64,000 nucleotides of DNA from G963674685 sp964591275 (lineage in GTDB: Bacteria; Lernaellota; Lernaellaia; JACKCT01), in contig CAZQAE010000015.1 of the NCBI GenBank assembly GCA_964591275.1, positions 1-64,000 of the forward strand, read 5' to 3'. A program made the translations under genes and the position numbers. The notes below the pieces were generated by a model that worked only from the letters and a program-made list of their open reading frames with translations, made no database searches and was not told the origin of the DNA. The number at the start of each line of letters is the position of its first letter. The first letter of the stretch is position 1. Below are positions 44,259 to 53,569 of this stretch, in pieces.

Positions 44259-47200
44259 TTGAAAAGTTATTGGCTGGTAGTTATTTCATTCTTGGTGATC
44301 GGAGGATTTTTACAATCGCCCGATTTATTGGCGGAAAGCCACCAGGATAACAAGGCGCAAACCATCGCCCTGAGCGCCGAGGAATTAAGCTGGATCGCCG
44401 ATCACCCGGTGATCACGGTCGGCGCCTCCAAGGACTGGGCTCCGATGGATTTCACCGACGACGAAGGACGGCATGCGGGCATCAGCGCCGATTACCTGCG
44501 TTTGATCGAAGAGCGGTCGGGGCTTGCCTTCAAACCGGTGACGGATCTCAATTGGAACGACGCCCTGGAAAAAACGAAGGCCCATAAACTCGACGGCATG
44601 ATCTCCATTTCCTATACGGCGAAGCGCGACCGTTACCTCAACTTCTCCGACCCCTATTTCGCCATCGGCAAGGTCATCATCGTCCGCAAGGAAACAAACG
44701 ACGTTAATGGTATAGACGACCTCAAAGGCAGGACCGTCGCGGTGGAAGAGGGTTATCTGATCCAAGATCAACTGGCTCAAGATTATCCCGACATCGTTAC
44801 CATCGGAAAAGCTACTACATTGGACGCCCTGCTGGCAGTAATCAAAAAGGAGGCGGACGCCTATCTCGGAAACATGGCGGTGGTCAACCGTTTGATGGAA
44901 ACCCATCAACTGGTCACTCTAAAAGTTTCCGGCATGGGACCTTACGAGCCCGCAAAATTAAGAATCGCGCTCAGGCAGGACTGGTCCGATACCCCGCTAC
45001 AGATCGTCAACAAGGCTCTGGCGGCCGTCACCGAGGAAGAACATCGTGAAATCCTGGAAAGATGGGTTAGCATTTCCAGCGATATTTCGTCTTACCAAAT
45101 TCGGAAAGACGTCACGTTTTCGGACAAGGAAAAGGAATGGATTAAAGACAACCCGGTGATAAGTATCGGCGCGGTGAAGGATTGTCCCCCCTTCGATTTC
45201 ACCGATGAAAAGGGAATCCACAGCGGCATCTCCGCCGATTATCTGAATCTACTTAAGCGCCTGACCGGCCTTCGATTTGAAGTCGTTACGGACCTGTCAT
45301 GGAATCAGGTAATCCAAAAAGCCCGAAGAAGGGAACTGGACGGAGTTGCAACTGTCTATCGAACGGCGGAGCGTGAAAACTATCTGTATTTCAGCGAGGC
45401 ATATTTCATGTGTCCGGAAGCCATCGTCATCAACAAAGATGTGGCTGACATTCGAAACATCAATGACCTGAGCAACAAAACCGTTGTGGTGGAAAAGGGC
45501 TATTTTTTGGAAAACCAACTTAGAAGCGCTTACCCTTCCATCAAAATACTCAATGTCGCCGATACGCTAGCGGCTTTGTTGGCCGTCTCCAACCGGGAAG
45601 CGCACGCTTATATCGGAAATACCGCCGTCGTGTTTTACATCATGGAAAAACACCAGTTGACCAACCTGAAAATCGGCGGTCTTTCGCCTTTCAAACCGAT
45701 GAGGATTCGCATTGCTCTACGCAATGACTGGCCCCCGGAAGCCATCGGTATTATCAATAAAGGGCTGGCGGCGATCGATCCGGAAACAAAGCGTAAAATT
45801 CAGCGAAAATGGATTGGGATCAACTTTGAGGACTTCGTATCGGACGAGCAAATCGTCGAATTGAGCGAACGGGAAGAAGCATGGCTTGCCGCCCACAAAA
45901 ATATCCGGCTAGGCGTCGATCCCTCCTGGCCCCCCTTCGAGTTCGTCGACCAGACCAAGACATATAAGGGGATTTCCTCCGACTACGTAAATATCCTGTC
46001 TGAAAAGCTGAAGGTGGAGATGACGCCGGCCCCCGGCCTGAGCTGGCAGCAGGTTATTGACGGAGCCAAAGAGGGTCGGATCGACGTCCTTCCGTGCGTG
46101 GCCGAAACTCCCGAGCGTTCCCGCTTTCTCAATTTCACCAAACCCTACATCATCCAGCCCATGGTGATCATGACCAGAAACGACGCCCCTTTCGTGGGCG
46201 ACATCGACGAGATTCTCGGCGAAAATATCGCCGTCATAAATGATCACATAACCCACGAGTATCTCCGCCGCGATTATCCGGACATCGATCTGTATTTGGT
46301 CAGCGACATCGAAGAGGCCGTCGAAGCGGTGGCCGAAAAAAAGGCCTACGCTCTGGTGGACAACCTAGCCGCCATCGAATTCGCCGTGCGCAGGCTCGGC
46401 GTCACGAACCTGAAGGTCTCGGGGCATACGAAGTACAACTTCGAGTTGTCCATGGGCGTGCGCAAGGACTGGCCCGAGCTGGTCGAGATTTTCGACAAGC
46501 AGCTGGCCGCCGTTCCCCGGCAGCGCAAATCGAACATCAACTCTTCATGGATCAACGTTCACGTGGAAAGACGAACCGACTGGGCCCAGGTCAAAAAACA
46601 CGCTCAGCAATTCGCGCTGATCGCCGCCGTGATCGTCCTCATGTTTCTTTTTTGGAACCGGCGTTTGGACCGCACGGTCCGGCGCCGGACGGCTGAGCTC
46701 AGGGCCAGCGAGGAGCAATACCGCCTCCTTTTCGACAGCGGCAACGACGCCCTGTTCGTTCATGCCTTGAGCGAAGACGGGCGGCCCGGCCCCTTTATTC
46801 AGGTCAACGAAGTCGCCTGCAAACGCCTGGGCTATGACCGGGACGAGCTCGCCGAACTTCGGCCCGCGGACATCGAGCCCGCTGAATTCGACGAGGCCGG
46901 AGCCGCGGTGTTCAGGGAATTGATGATCGACAAGCAGGCCGTGTTCGAGACGGTCCACAAAACCAAAGACGGACGGAAGATCCCGGTGGAGATCAGTTCC
47001 CGTCTGTTTCAGATGCACGGCGATAACTTCGTTCTTTCCATCGCCCGGAACATCACCGAGCGCAAAAAGGCCGAGGAGGAATTGATAAAGCATCGGGATC
47101 ATCTGGAGGATCTGGTTGCCGAAAGAACCACAACCATCGCCGAAAGCGAAGCCCGATTCCGGGGATATTATGAAAACTCTTCGGACCCCCATTTGATTTA

Positions 47201-47666
47201 CAGCGACGAGGGAATCCTCGACTGCAACGACGCCATGGTCCGACTCCTGGGCTGCAAGGACAAAAAGGAACTTTTGCGCAGGCGCCCGGCGGAGTTTTCT
47301 CCGGAGTATCAGCCGGACCGCAAGGCCTCGGGCGAAAAATCCGCCGAGATGGACGCCATCGCTTACCGGCGCGGTTTTTATCGTTTCGACTGGATTTTCA
47401 CCAGGACCGACGACGAGCCGCTTCCCGTGGAGGTGACCTTGACCCCCGTCACCCAGGGGGGGGGGAAGCCCGTTCTTCTGGCGGTGTGGCACGACTTGAC
47501 CGAAAGAAAAAAGGCCGAGAAAAAGCTGCGGCAAAACATGGAGGATCTGGAGCGCTTCAACCGCCTGGCCGCAGGGCGCGAGGAGAAGATGATACAACTG
47601 AAAACAAAGATCAACAAGTTGCTCGTCCAGTGCGGAGAACCGGAAAAATACAAAATCGTCAAGTGA
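44259..47666 (+). CDS. Sensor with three solute-binding domains and two PAS domains
   Basis: 1135 residues from TTG 44259, after GGAGGA and before a signal-like helix (LKSYWLVVISFLVIGGF); an ATG at 44109 would add 50 poorly conserved-looking residues. Three tandem periplasmic Venus-flytrap domains (each starting with W-x(4)-V-I-x-(V/I)-G-x-K/D and 'P-x-(D/E)-F') are followed by one membrane helix (about 783-800) and two PAS domains, then a helix ending in KYKIVK. There is no kinase domain; the hybrid kinase is encoded two genes later. BvgS-like sensors have this outside part, so it likely reads small molecules and passes the signal to the separate kinase. Contains a run of ten G at 47456-47465. 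Confidence 0.88.
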   Translation: MKSYWLVVISFLVIGGFLQSPDLLAESHQDNKAQTIALSAEELSWIADHPVITVGASKDWAPMDFTDDEGRHAGISADYLRLIEERSGLAFKPVTDLNWNDALEKTKAHKLDGMISISYTAKRDRYLNFSDPYFAIGKVIIVRKETNDVNGIDDLKGRTVAVEEGYLIQDQLAQDYPDIVTIGKATTLDALLAVIKKEADAYLGNMAVVNRLMETHQLVTLKVSGMGPYEPAKLRIALRQDWSDTPLQIVNKALAAVTEEEHREILERWVSISSDISSYQIRKDVTFSDKEKEWIKDNPVISIGAVKDCPPFDFTDEKGIHSGISADYLNLLKRLTGLRFEVVTDLSWNQVIQKARRRELDGVATVYRTAERENYLYFSEAYFMCPEAIVINKDVADIRNINDLSNKTVVVEKGYFLENQLRSAYPSIKILNVADTLAALLAVSNREAHAYIGNTAVVFYIMEKHQLTNLKIGGLSPFKPMRIRIALRNDWPPEAIGIINKGLAAIDPETKRKIQRKWIGINFEDFVSDEQIVELSEREEAWLAAHKNIRLGVDPSWPPFEFVDQTKTYKGISSDYVNILSEKLKVEMTPAPGLSWQQVIDGAKEGRIDVLPCVAETPERSRFLNFTKPYIIQPMVIMTRNDAPFVGDIDEILGENIAVINDHITHEYLRRDYPDIDLYLVSDIEEAVEAVAEKKAYALVDNLAAIEFAVRRLGVTNLKVSGHTKYNFELSMGVRKDWPELVEIFDKQLAAVPRQRKSNINSSWINVHVERRTDWAQVKKHAQQFALIAAVIVLMFLFWNRRLDRTVRRRTAELRASEEQYRLLFDSGNDALFVHALSEDGRPGPFIQVNEVACKRLGYDRDELAELRPADIEPAEFDEAGAAVFRELMIDKQAVFETVHKTKDGRKIPVEISSRLFQMHGDNFVLSIARNITERKKAEEELIKHRDHLEDLVAERTTTIAESEARFRGYYENSSDPHLIYSDEGILDCNDAMVRLLGCKDKKELLRRRPAEFSPEYQPDRKASGEKSAEMDAIAYRRGFYRFDWIFTRTDDEPLPVEVTLTPVTQGGGKPVLLAVWHDLTERKKAEKKLRQNMEDLERFNRLAAGREEKMIQLKTKINKLLVQCGEPEKYKIVK

Positions 47667-47685
47667 ATCCCAACGAATACGGGGT

Positions 47686-47928
47686 ATGTCCATGTTTCAA
47701 GAAGAACGCGAAGAACTTTTGTTCGACTGGAAAATGATCGGCGATGTGGGCGAGGACCGCCCCAACCCGGAAGCCGAGATGAAGGTCGCCGTCTGCCGGC
47801 TGATGCAATTCACTTTGCGGGACGTGCCGATGGAATACACCGGCAAGGACTTCCAGGTCCGCGAGGTCGACTGCTGGTGCACGGGCGAGCGGATCTGCCG
47901 CTTCGAAATCACCCTGAAACGGGATTGA
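47686..47928 (+). CDS. V4R-like small protein
   Basis: 80 residues. The C-terminal half (VREVDCWCTGERICRFEITLK) shows the C-x-C-x-G-x-x-x-C-x-F pattern of 4-vinyl-reductase (V4R)-type ligand-binding or methanogen-related domains, but the gene is much shorter than a complete V4R domain. It may be a stand-alone remnant or a minimal metal/thiol sensor. It lies 19 bases after the sensor and 4 bases before the kinase, so it belongs to the operon and could tune the signal. ATG at 47686 or 47692. Confidence 0.7.
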   Translation: MSMFQEEREELLFDWKMIGDVGEDRPNPEAEMKVAVCRLMQFTLRDVPMEYTGKDFQVREVDCWCTGERICRFEITLKRD

Positions 47929-47932
47929 TACG

Positions 47933-50707
47933 ATGATTCAAGTCAAGGAAGAGCACATCGACAAAATCACCGAGGCCTTTCAAAAAATCCTCAAGGGGAA
48001 AGAGCCTTCTTTAATCCCGCTGCCCGACGACCACCCGGAAGATGAAATCCGGCAGGCGGTGAGTTATATCAACCAATTCATCGGCGAATACAATGAAGTT
48101 GCGCGGACTCTCGCGAAGCTGTCTCAAGGAACGATCGACGCCAAAATCCCGCAAAGCTCCTTGAGCTTTGTGTCCTTTTTAAAAAACCTGCAATCCAGTC
48201 TGAACCATCTGACATGGGTCACCCAGCAGATCGCCAAAGGGAGTTTTGATCATGAAGTAAATTTCATGGGCGATTTCTCCGAGGCCTTCAATTCCATGAC
48301 AAAGCAGTTGCAGGAATTTTTCACCGAGCGAAAACGGTCGACGGAAAAGCTGACGACCCGTCTCGATCAGATGGCCAGCGCCCGGCGGGCCATGCTGAAC
48401 ATCGCCGAGGATCTGGAAGAGGCCAGAAAGGAGGCTGAGGACGCCACGAAGGCCAAAAGCGAATTTCTGGCGAACATGAGCCACGAAATCCGCACCCCCA
48501 TGAACGCCATCATGGGAATGAGCCAGCTGGCCTTGCAGACGAAACTGACGCCCAAGCAGCGCGACTACGTGGAAAAGATCGACCGGGCCTCGAAATCGCT
48601 GCTGCGCATCATCAACGACATCCTGGATTTCTCCAAGATCGAGGCGGGCAAGCTGGAGATGGAATCCGTCGAGTTCGACCTCCAGGAGGTTTTGGACAAC
48701 CTGGCCAATATTTCCACCATCAAGGCGGAGGAGAAGGGATTGGAACTGCTGTTTCGGCTGCACGAGGACGTGCCGACGAACCTGGTGGGCGACCCCTTGA
48801 GGCTGGGCCAGATTCTGCTCAATCTGGTGTCCAACGCCGTCAAATTCACCGCCAAAGGAGAGATCGTCGTCCAGGTGGAAGTCCTGGAACAAAGCGGGGA
48901 CGAGGTCCGGCTGAAGTTCGCCGTTCACGACACGGGCATCGGCATGACCAAAGAGCAGCAGGCGAAGCTTTTCGAGTCCTTTTCTCAGGCCGATTCTTCC
49001 ACCACGCGAAAATTCGGCGGCACGGGCCTGGGTCTGGCCATCAGCAAAAAGCTCACGAAGATGATGGGCGGCGATATCGAGGTGGAAAGCGAGGCGGGCA
49101 AAGGCAGTTCCTTCCTTTTCAGCGTTGAATTCGGTCTGCATGAACACAGGCGCAAAAGCCGCATGGTGCTGTCCGAGGATTTGCGGGGTATGAAGGTCCT
49201 GGTGGTGGACGACAACAGGACTTCCCGGGAGATTTTGCACGGCCTGCTCGACACCTTCGGTTTCGACGTCACCCTGGCCGCCTCGGGACCGGAAGGCGTC
49301 AACGAGCTGGAGAGCGCCGCCCACGGGCAGCCCTTCGAACTGGTGCTCATGGACTGGAGAATGCCCGGCGTCAACGGGATTCAGGCCGCACGAATGATCA
49401 AAGGCCATAAAGCTCTCGCCAAGATCCCCACCGTCATTATGATCACCGCCTATGGTCGCCAGGAAATCATTCAACAGGCCCAGGACCTGGGACTCGAAGG
49501 ATTTTTGATCAAACCGATCAGTCCGTCCATCCTTTTCAATACGGTCATGGAAATTTTCGGCAAGGAAACCGAACACCAGGCCCGCGCCTACGAGTCCGAC
49601 GATCTCCTGCAAAAGATATCGTCCATCAGCGGCGCGAATGTATTGCTGGCCGAAGACAACGAGATCAATCAGCAGGTGGCCGGAGAGCTTTTGACGAGCT
49701 GGGGCCTTTCGGTGGATATCGCCAAAAACGGAAAAGAGGCGGTGGCCAAAGCCAAGACTCGCAAATACGACGCCGTCCTGATGGATATCCAGATGCCCGA
49801 GATGGACGGATTCGAAGCCACGGCGCGTATCCGAAAGCTCGCCCCGGATTATCCCTTCCTTCGCGATCTGCCCATCCTCGCCATGACCGCCCACGCCATG
49901 AGCGGCGACAGGGAAAAGAGCCTCGCCGGGGGGATGAACGACCATCTCACCAAGCCCGTCGACCCGAAGGAAATGGCTGAAACCCTCATGAAATGGATTC
50001 GGCCCAAGGCGGCGACCGGCACGGGGCCGACGTTCGGCACGGGGCCGGCGACCGGCGTCAAGGCGTCGCCGGAAACCCCTCCGGCCTCAGCCCCGCTCTC
50101 AAGGCTCTTTCTTCCGGGGATCGACACCCGGGCGGGAGTGGCCAGGGTCGGGGGAAACGAAAAGTTGTACAGGAAACTTCTGCTGAGGTTGCGCGACGAC
50201 TACGGCGCTTACGCCGACGCCGTGCTCAAGGACTTGTCCGACGATGATTTTGTGAGCGCGCGGATCAAGGCCCACACCCTCAAGGGCGTAGCCGCGAACA
50301 TCGGCGCGACGGACCTGCAGGAGGCGGCGGGAAACCTGGAGACCTCCCTGAAAAACGAAGACGAGGGGGCCTTGAAGCAACATTTTATCCTTTTCAAAAA
50401 CACCCTGACACAGGTCCTGGGCGTCCTGGAAACCCTGGACCCGAAAGTCCCGGAGGCGCCGGATGCGGACAAAATGAAAACGCCCTCCAACCCGGAAAGC
50501 CTGCTGGACGCGCTCAAGAAACTGGGGCCGGCGGTGGACTCGCGAAAGCCGAAAAACTGTGCGCCCTTCCTTGCGGAAATTGAGACCCTTAGTTGGCCCG
50601 AATCCCTGTCGGCCAGGGCCCAAAGCCTTGTGGCCGAGGTGAATAAATACAAATTCAAGGACGCACGATCGATCATCGATGAAATGATAAAGACTTTGGA
50701 AGATTAA
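47933..50707 (+). CDS. Soluble hybrid histidine kinase with two receivers and HPt
   Basis: 924 residues with no membrane helix. N-terminal helical/HAMP-like region (1-170), HisKA with phosphorylatable His184 in NMSHEIRTPMN, HATPase with N and G boxes (LVSNAVKF, DTGIGM, GTGLGLAISKKL), receiver 1 (VLVVDDN, LVLMDWRMPG), receiver 2 (VLLAEDN, AVLMDIQMPEMDG), a Pro/Thr/Gly linker and a C-terminal HPt with AHTLKGVAANIG. It can therefore carry a full four-step phosphorelay inside one protein. It most likely takes its signal from the three-domain sensor and passes phosphate to the HD-GYP regulator. Confidence 0.95.
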   Translation: MIQVKEEHIDKITEAFQKILKGKEPSLIPLPDDHPEDEIRQAVSYINQFIGEYNEVARTLAKLSQGTIDAKIPQSSLSFVSFLKNLQSSLNHLTWVTQQIAKGSFDHEVNFMGDFSEAFNSMTKQLQEFFTERKRSTEKLTTRLDQMASARRAMLNIAEDLEEARKEAEDATKAKSEFLANMSHEIRTPMNAIMGMSQLALQTKLTPKQRDYVEKIDRASKSLLRIINDILDFSKIEAGKLEMESVEFDLQEVLDNLANISTIKAEEKGLELLFRLHEDVPTNLVGDPLRLGQILLNLVSNAVKFTAKGEIVVQVEVLEQSGDEVRLKFAVHDTGIGMTKEQQAKLFESFSQADSSTTRKFGGTGLGLAISKKLTKMMGGDIEVESEAGKGSSFLFSVEFGLHEHRRKSRMVLSEDLRGMKVLVVDDNRTSREILHGLLDTFGFDVTLAASGPEGVNELESAAHGQPFELVLMDWRMPGVNGIQAARMIKGHKALAKIPTVIMITAYGRQEIIQQAQDLGLEGFLIKPISPSILFNTVMEIFGKETEHQARAYESDDLLQKISSISGANVLLAEDNEINQQVAGELLTSWGLSVDIAKNGKEAVAKAKTRKYDAVLMDIQMPEMDGFEATARIRKLAPDYPFLRDLPILAMTAHAMSGDREKSLAGGMNDHLTKPVDPKEMAETLMKWIRPKAATGTGPTFGTGPATGVKASPETPPASAPLSRLFLPGIDTRAGVARVGGNEKLYRKLLLRLRDDYGAYADAVLKDLSDDDFVSARIKAHTLKGVAANIGATDLQEAAGNLETSLKNEDEGALKQHFILFKNTLTQVLGVLETLDPKVPEAPDADKMKTPSNPESLLDALKKLGPAVDSRKPKNCAPFLAEIETLSWPESLSARAQSLVAEVNKYKFKDARSIIDEMIKTLED

Positions 50708-50717
50708 GGGGACCGCC

Positions 50718-51842
50718 ATGATTAAAAAATTATCCGAGTGCTCGGTTCTCGTCGTAGACGACACGGCGACGAACATCGACATCATCGTCGAAGCCGTGGG
50801 CGAACAGTACGATCTTTCGGTGGCGACGGACGGGGCGACGGCTCTGGAGCTGGCCGAGGCGACCCGGCCCGACCTCATCCTGCTGGACATCATGATGCCG
50901 GACCTGGACGGATACGACGTGATACGCCGGCTCAAGGCCAATCCCGCCACCGCGCATATCCCGGTGATTTTCCTGACCGCGCTGCGGGAGATCGAAAGCA
51001 AAACCAAGGGATTCGAGCTCGGCGCCGTGGATTACATCACCAAGCCTTTCGATATTGCGGAAGTCAAAGCCCGGCTCGGACTCCACCTCAATTTGAGCCT
51101 GGCCAAACAGGAACTGGCCCGGCAAAACGAAATTTTGGAAATCAAAGTTCAGGAAAGAACGGCGGAACTGGTGTGCACGCAAGACGTGACCATTCACTGC
51201 ATGGCGGTGCTGGCCGAATTCCGGGATCCCGAGACCGGCGGCCACATCATGCGAACCCAAAACTACGTCAAAGCCCTGGCGGACCGCTTGCACAAGATTC
51301 ACAAACACCGGGAAGTTTTGACGCCGGAAAACAACACCCTGCTGTACAAAAGCGCTCCCTTGCACGACATCGGAAAAATAGGAATCTCCGACAAGGTTCT
51401 TTTAAAGCCGGGAAAACTCGACGACGAAGAATGGACGGCGATGAAAAAACATCCCGTATTGGGTTTCGAAGCGATTCAGTCAGCGCAAGAACGCCTCGGG
51501 AAAAACTGCTTTCTGCATTTTGCAGGGGAAATCGCCCGATGGCACCATGAGAAGTGGGACGGCTCCGGTTATCCCGACGGCCTTTCGGGAGAACAAATAC
51601 CCCTGGCCGCCCGTCTGATGGCCCTGGCGGACGTTTACGACGCCCTGGTCAGCAAGCGCGTTTATAAACCCGCCTTTCCCCACTCAAAGGCGGTGGACAT
51701 CATCGGCGAAGGTAAGGGTTCGCACTTCGATCCGGATATCGCCGACGCCTTTATGGATATTCACGAGGATTTCCGCCATATCGCCATCAAATTCGCCGAC
51801 CAGGACAAAAGCCTTGGCTGCTCGGTCAACAACCATCTATGA
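50718..51842 (+). CDS. Response regulator with HD-GYP phosphodiesterase domain
   Basis: 374 residues; AAGGGGA precedes the ATG. Receiver domain with VLVVDDT, phospho-acceptor Asp in LILLDIMMPDLDGYD and the Lys in YITKPF. A short coiled linker leads to an HD-GYP domain: HDIGKIGISDKVLLKPG and HHEKWDGSGYPDGLSGEQIP are complete, so it should degrade cyclic-di-GMP when activated. It is the output of the phosphorelay just upstream (10-base gap). The tandem PilZ protein at 24305-25018 is a possible effector of the same second messenger. Confidence 0.95.
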   Translation: MIKKLSECSVLVVDDTATNIDIIVEAVGEQYDLSVATDGATALELAEATRPDLILLDIMMPDLDGYDVIRRLKANPATAHIPVIFLTALREIESKTKGFELGAVDYITKPFDIAEVKARLGLHLNLSLAKQELARQNEILEIKVQERTAELVCTQDVTIHCMAVLAEFRDPETGGHIMRTQNYVKALADRLHKIHKHREVLTPENNTLLYKSAPLHDIGKIGISDKVLLKPGKLDDEEWTAMKKHPVLGFEAIQSAQERLGKNCFLHFAGEIARWHHEKWDGSGYPDGLSGEQIPLAARLMALADVYDALVSKRVYKPAFPHSKAVDIIGEGKGSHFDPDIADAFMDIHEDFRHIAIKFADQDKSLGCSVNNHL

Positions 51843-51873
51843 AATCTAGGCATGGCCTTGCCGTGCGCGTTTA

Positions 51874-53412
51874 TTAATTCAAAAAAAAGCGCAGATACTG
51901 CGTGATTCCCGTAACGGCGACTTCCACTTCGCCATTTTCCGAAATGCCGCTTTCGATCTCATCGCCGCTTTGATCGAATAAGGTCCATGAACCATCGGTG
52001 CCCGCCGGAAGCGGAACGACGATGTTTTTCTCTTCCCAAATGGCCGGTCCGCCCCGCCACAGAGCAACAGTCCACATTCCTTGGTCGTCAGCGAAAACCA
52101 GGGCGTACACGTTGGTGTCCAGGTACAACGCCGGGCGTAAATCGCCGGCGTAGCGAGAGTCGCCAAGCAGGCGATGCGCGCCACGAAGAGCCAGAAAGGA
52201 CTCCTTGGCTTCTGTGTCTTGCGTGTCGCCCGGATAAGTGAACAATCCAAAATAATCTTCGGTCGGCAAAGACGCGCCGCCGGAGCCGTCCCAGAATGTG
52301 TACCAATCATAAATCTCAATGTCGTTAGCCAATGCCATCATCATGCTGTGCGCCAGGTATGCCGCCTGCCGCTGGTCGCCGATAATGAGGCTCGGCCAAC
52401 CCATCTCCGTGAACTGCAGGCGCTTGTCCGGGCAGCCGATGTCGGCCAGCGTTGATCGGGCCAGATCAATGAAACCGACCGTCGTCGGAAAATGGTAGAT
52501 GCCCAGGTCCAGGTCAAACTCCGGGCTGGGCTGCTGTAAGAAGGTGTAGGGATGGATGGACAAGACGTCGAAATAATCGCAAATGTCCGGATGAAATTCA
52601 TGCACGCGATGAATGAAATTCCAGATGCCTCGTGGATCGAAAAAGTTCACTTCCAGAGGCGACAATCCGCCAAAGATCACGCTCGCGTCGGGATCATTGT
52701 CGTGAACCGATTCATATACGGCTTTAAGCAATTCGCCGTACTTATCAGGATTCGGTTCCGGCTTCCAGAATCGCGTCGTGTTCTGCTCGTTCCAGAATTC
52801 GTAGTGATCAATCCGATCCGCAAAATGCTCGGCGACCTTGCCTGTGTAGTCGGCGTATTGCGCCGGATCGATTTCATCGGCGGTCCCACCGGGCGTCGCC
52901 CAGTCCGGGCTTCCCAGGAAGATGGCGGTGACATCCAGCCCGGAGGCGAGGCACAAATCCGTCATGGTGTCGAGGCCGTCAAAGTTCCATACATCGTCTT
53001 CGGGCTCGATGCTGTACCAGTGAAAATCGGTTCGTACCATTTTCACACCGGCTTCCACCAGTTTTTCAATCTCGAATTCCCTCTTCCAATTATACGCCGC
53101 CCCACGGCTCATATGGCTGGAGATGCCGAGGATTTCATCAAGCGTTCCGCCACCGGGAGTCATTTCGGCATAAGGATCGACAGGCGCAGTATCGTCATCA
53201 TCGACATCGTCGTTGAGATCATCGTTCACGTCATCATCGTTGTCATCGTTTAGATCGTCATCGACATCGTCATTTACGTCGTCATCATTCGGGACATCGT
53301 CGCTATCATCATTATCATCGTCGTCATCCCCACATCCGACGACGGGAAAAACGAAAACCAAAAGCACAAAAATTGAAGCGAAAATGTGCCAGCAACTTGC
53401 GTCTCGTGTCAT
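51874..53412 (-). CDS. Asp-rich lipoprotein glycoside hydrolase (clan GH-A)
   Basis: 512 residues; GAGGAGA before the ATG. Lipoprotein signal ends VVG-Cys, followed by about 50 residues of Asp-rich spacer. The catalytic domain (about 85-430) is a TIM barrel with acid/base Glu in YEFWNEQN and nucleophile Glu in FTEMGWPS, the clan GH-A layout, closest in feel to GH39/GH5-like enzymes (WYSIEPEDDVWNF at an early strand). A C-terminal beta module closes the protein. Would cut beta-linked polysaccharide at the cell surface. It is convergent with the phosphorelay operon. Confidence 0.88.
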   Translation of the reverse strand: MTRDASCWHIFASIFVLLVFVFPVVGCGDDDDDNDDSDDVPNDDDVNDDVDDDLNDDNDDDVNDDLNDDVDDDDTAPVDPYAEMTPGGGTLDEILGISSHMSRGAAYNWKREFEIEKLVEAGVKMVRTDFHWYSIEPEDDVWNFDGLDTMTDLCLASGLDVTAIFLGSPDWATPGGTADEIDPAQYADYTGKVAEHFADRIDHYEFWNEQNTTRFWKPEPNPDKYGELLKAVYESVHDNDPDASVIFGGLSPLEVNFFDPRGIWNFIHRVHEFHPDICDYFDVLSIHPYTFLQQPSPEFDLDLGIYHFPTTVGFIDLARSTLADIGCPDKRLQFTEMGWPSLIIGDQRQAAYLAHSMMMALANDIEIYDWYTFWDGSGGASLPTEDYFGLFTYPGDTQDTEAKESFLALRGAHRLLGDSRYAGDLRPALYLDTNVYALVFADDQGMWTVALWRGGPAIWEEKNIVVPLPAGTDGSWTLFDQSGDEIESGISENGEVEVAVTGITQYLRFFLN

Positions 53413-53569
53413 CTCACTCTCCTCACGGGGATTATGAAAGATTAGGGGTTGCGAAGGAAAGCATTTTAGCGGATTTCGATTCCACGCCGACCTTTGCTCC
53501 GAGCACAGCTCACGCCGCCGCTGAACGATTCAGTCGGAAGGCGCAACGAATCTCCATGATGGCTAAAAA

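Noticed and set aside
46545..47693. 382-codon ORF opposite the sensor
   Set aside because: Same antisense effect over PAS-domain DNA.
48179..49945. 588-codon ORF opposite the hybrid kinase
   Set aside because: High-G+C coding DNA leaves long open antisense frames; the + strand kinase has all catalytic motifs.
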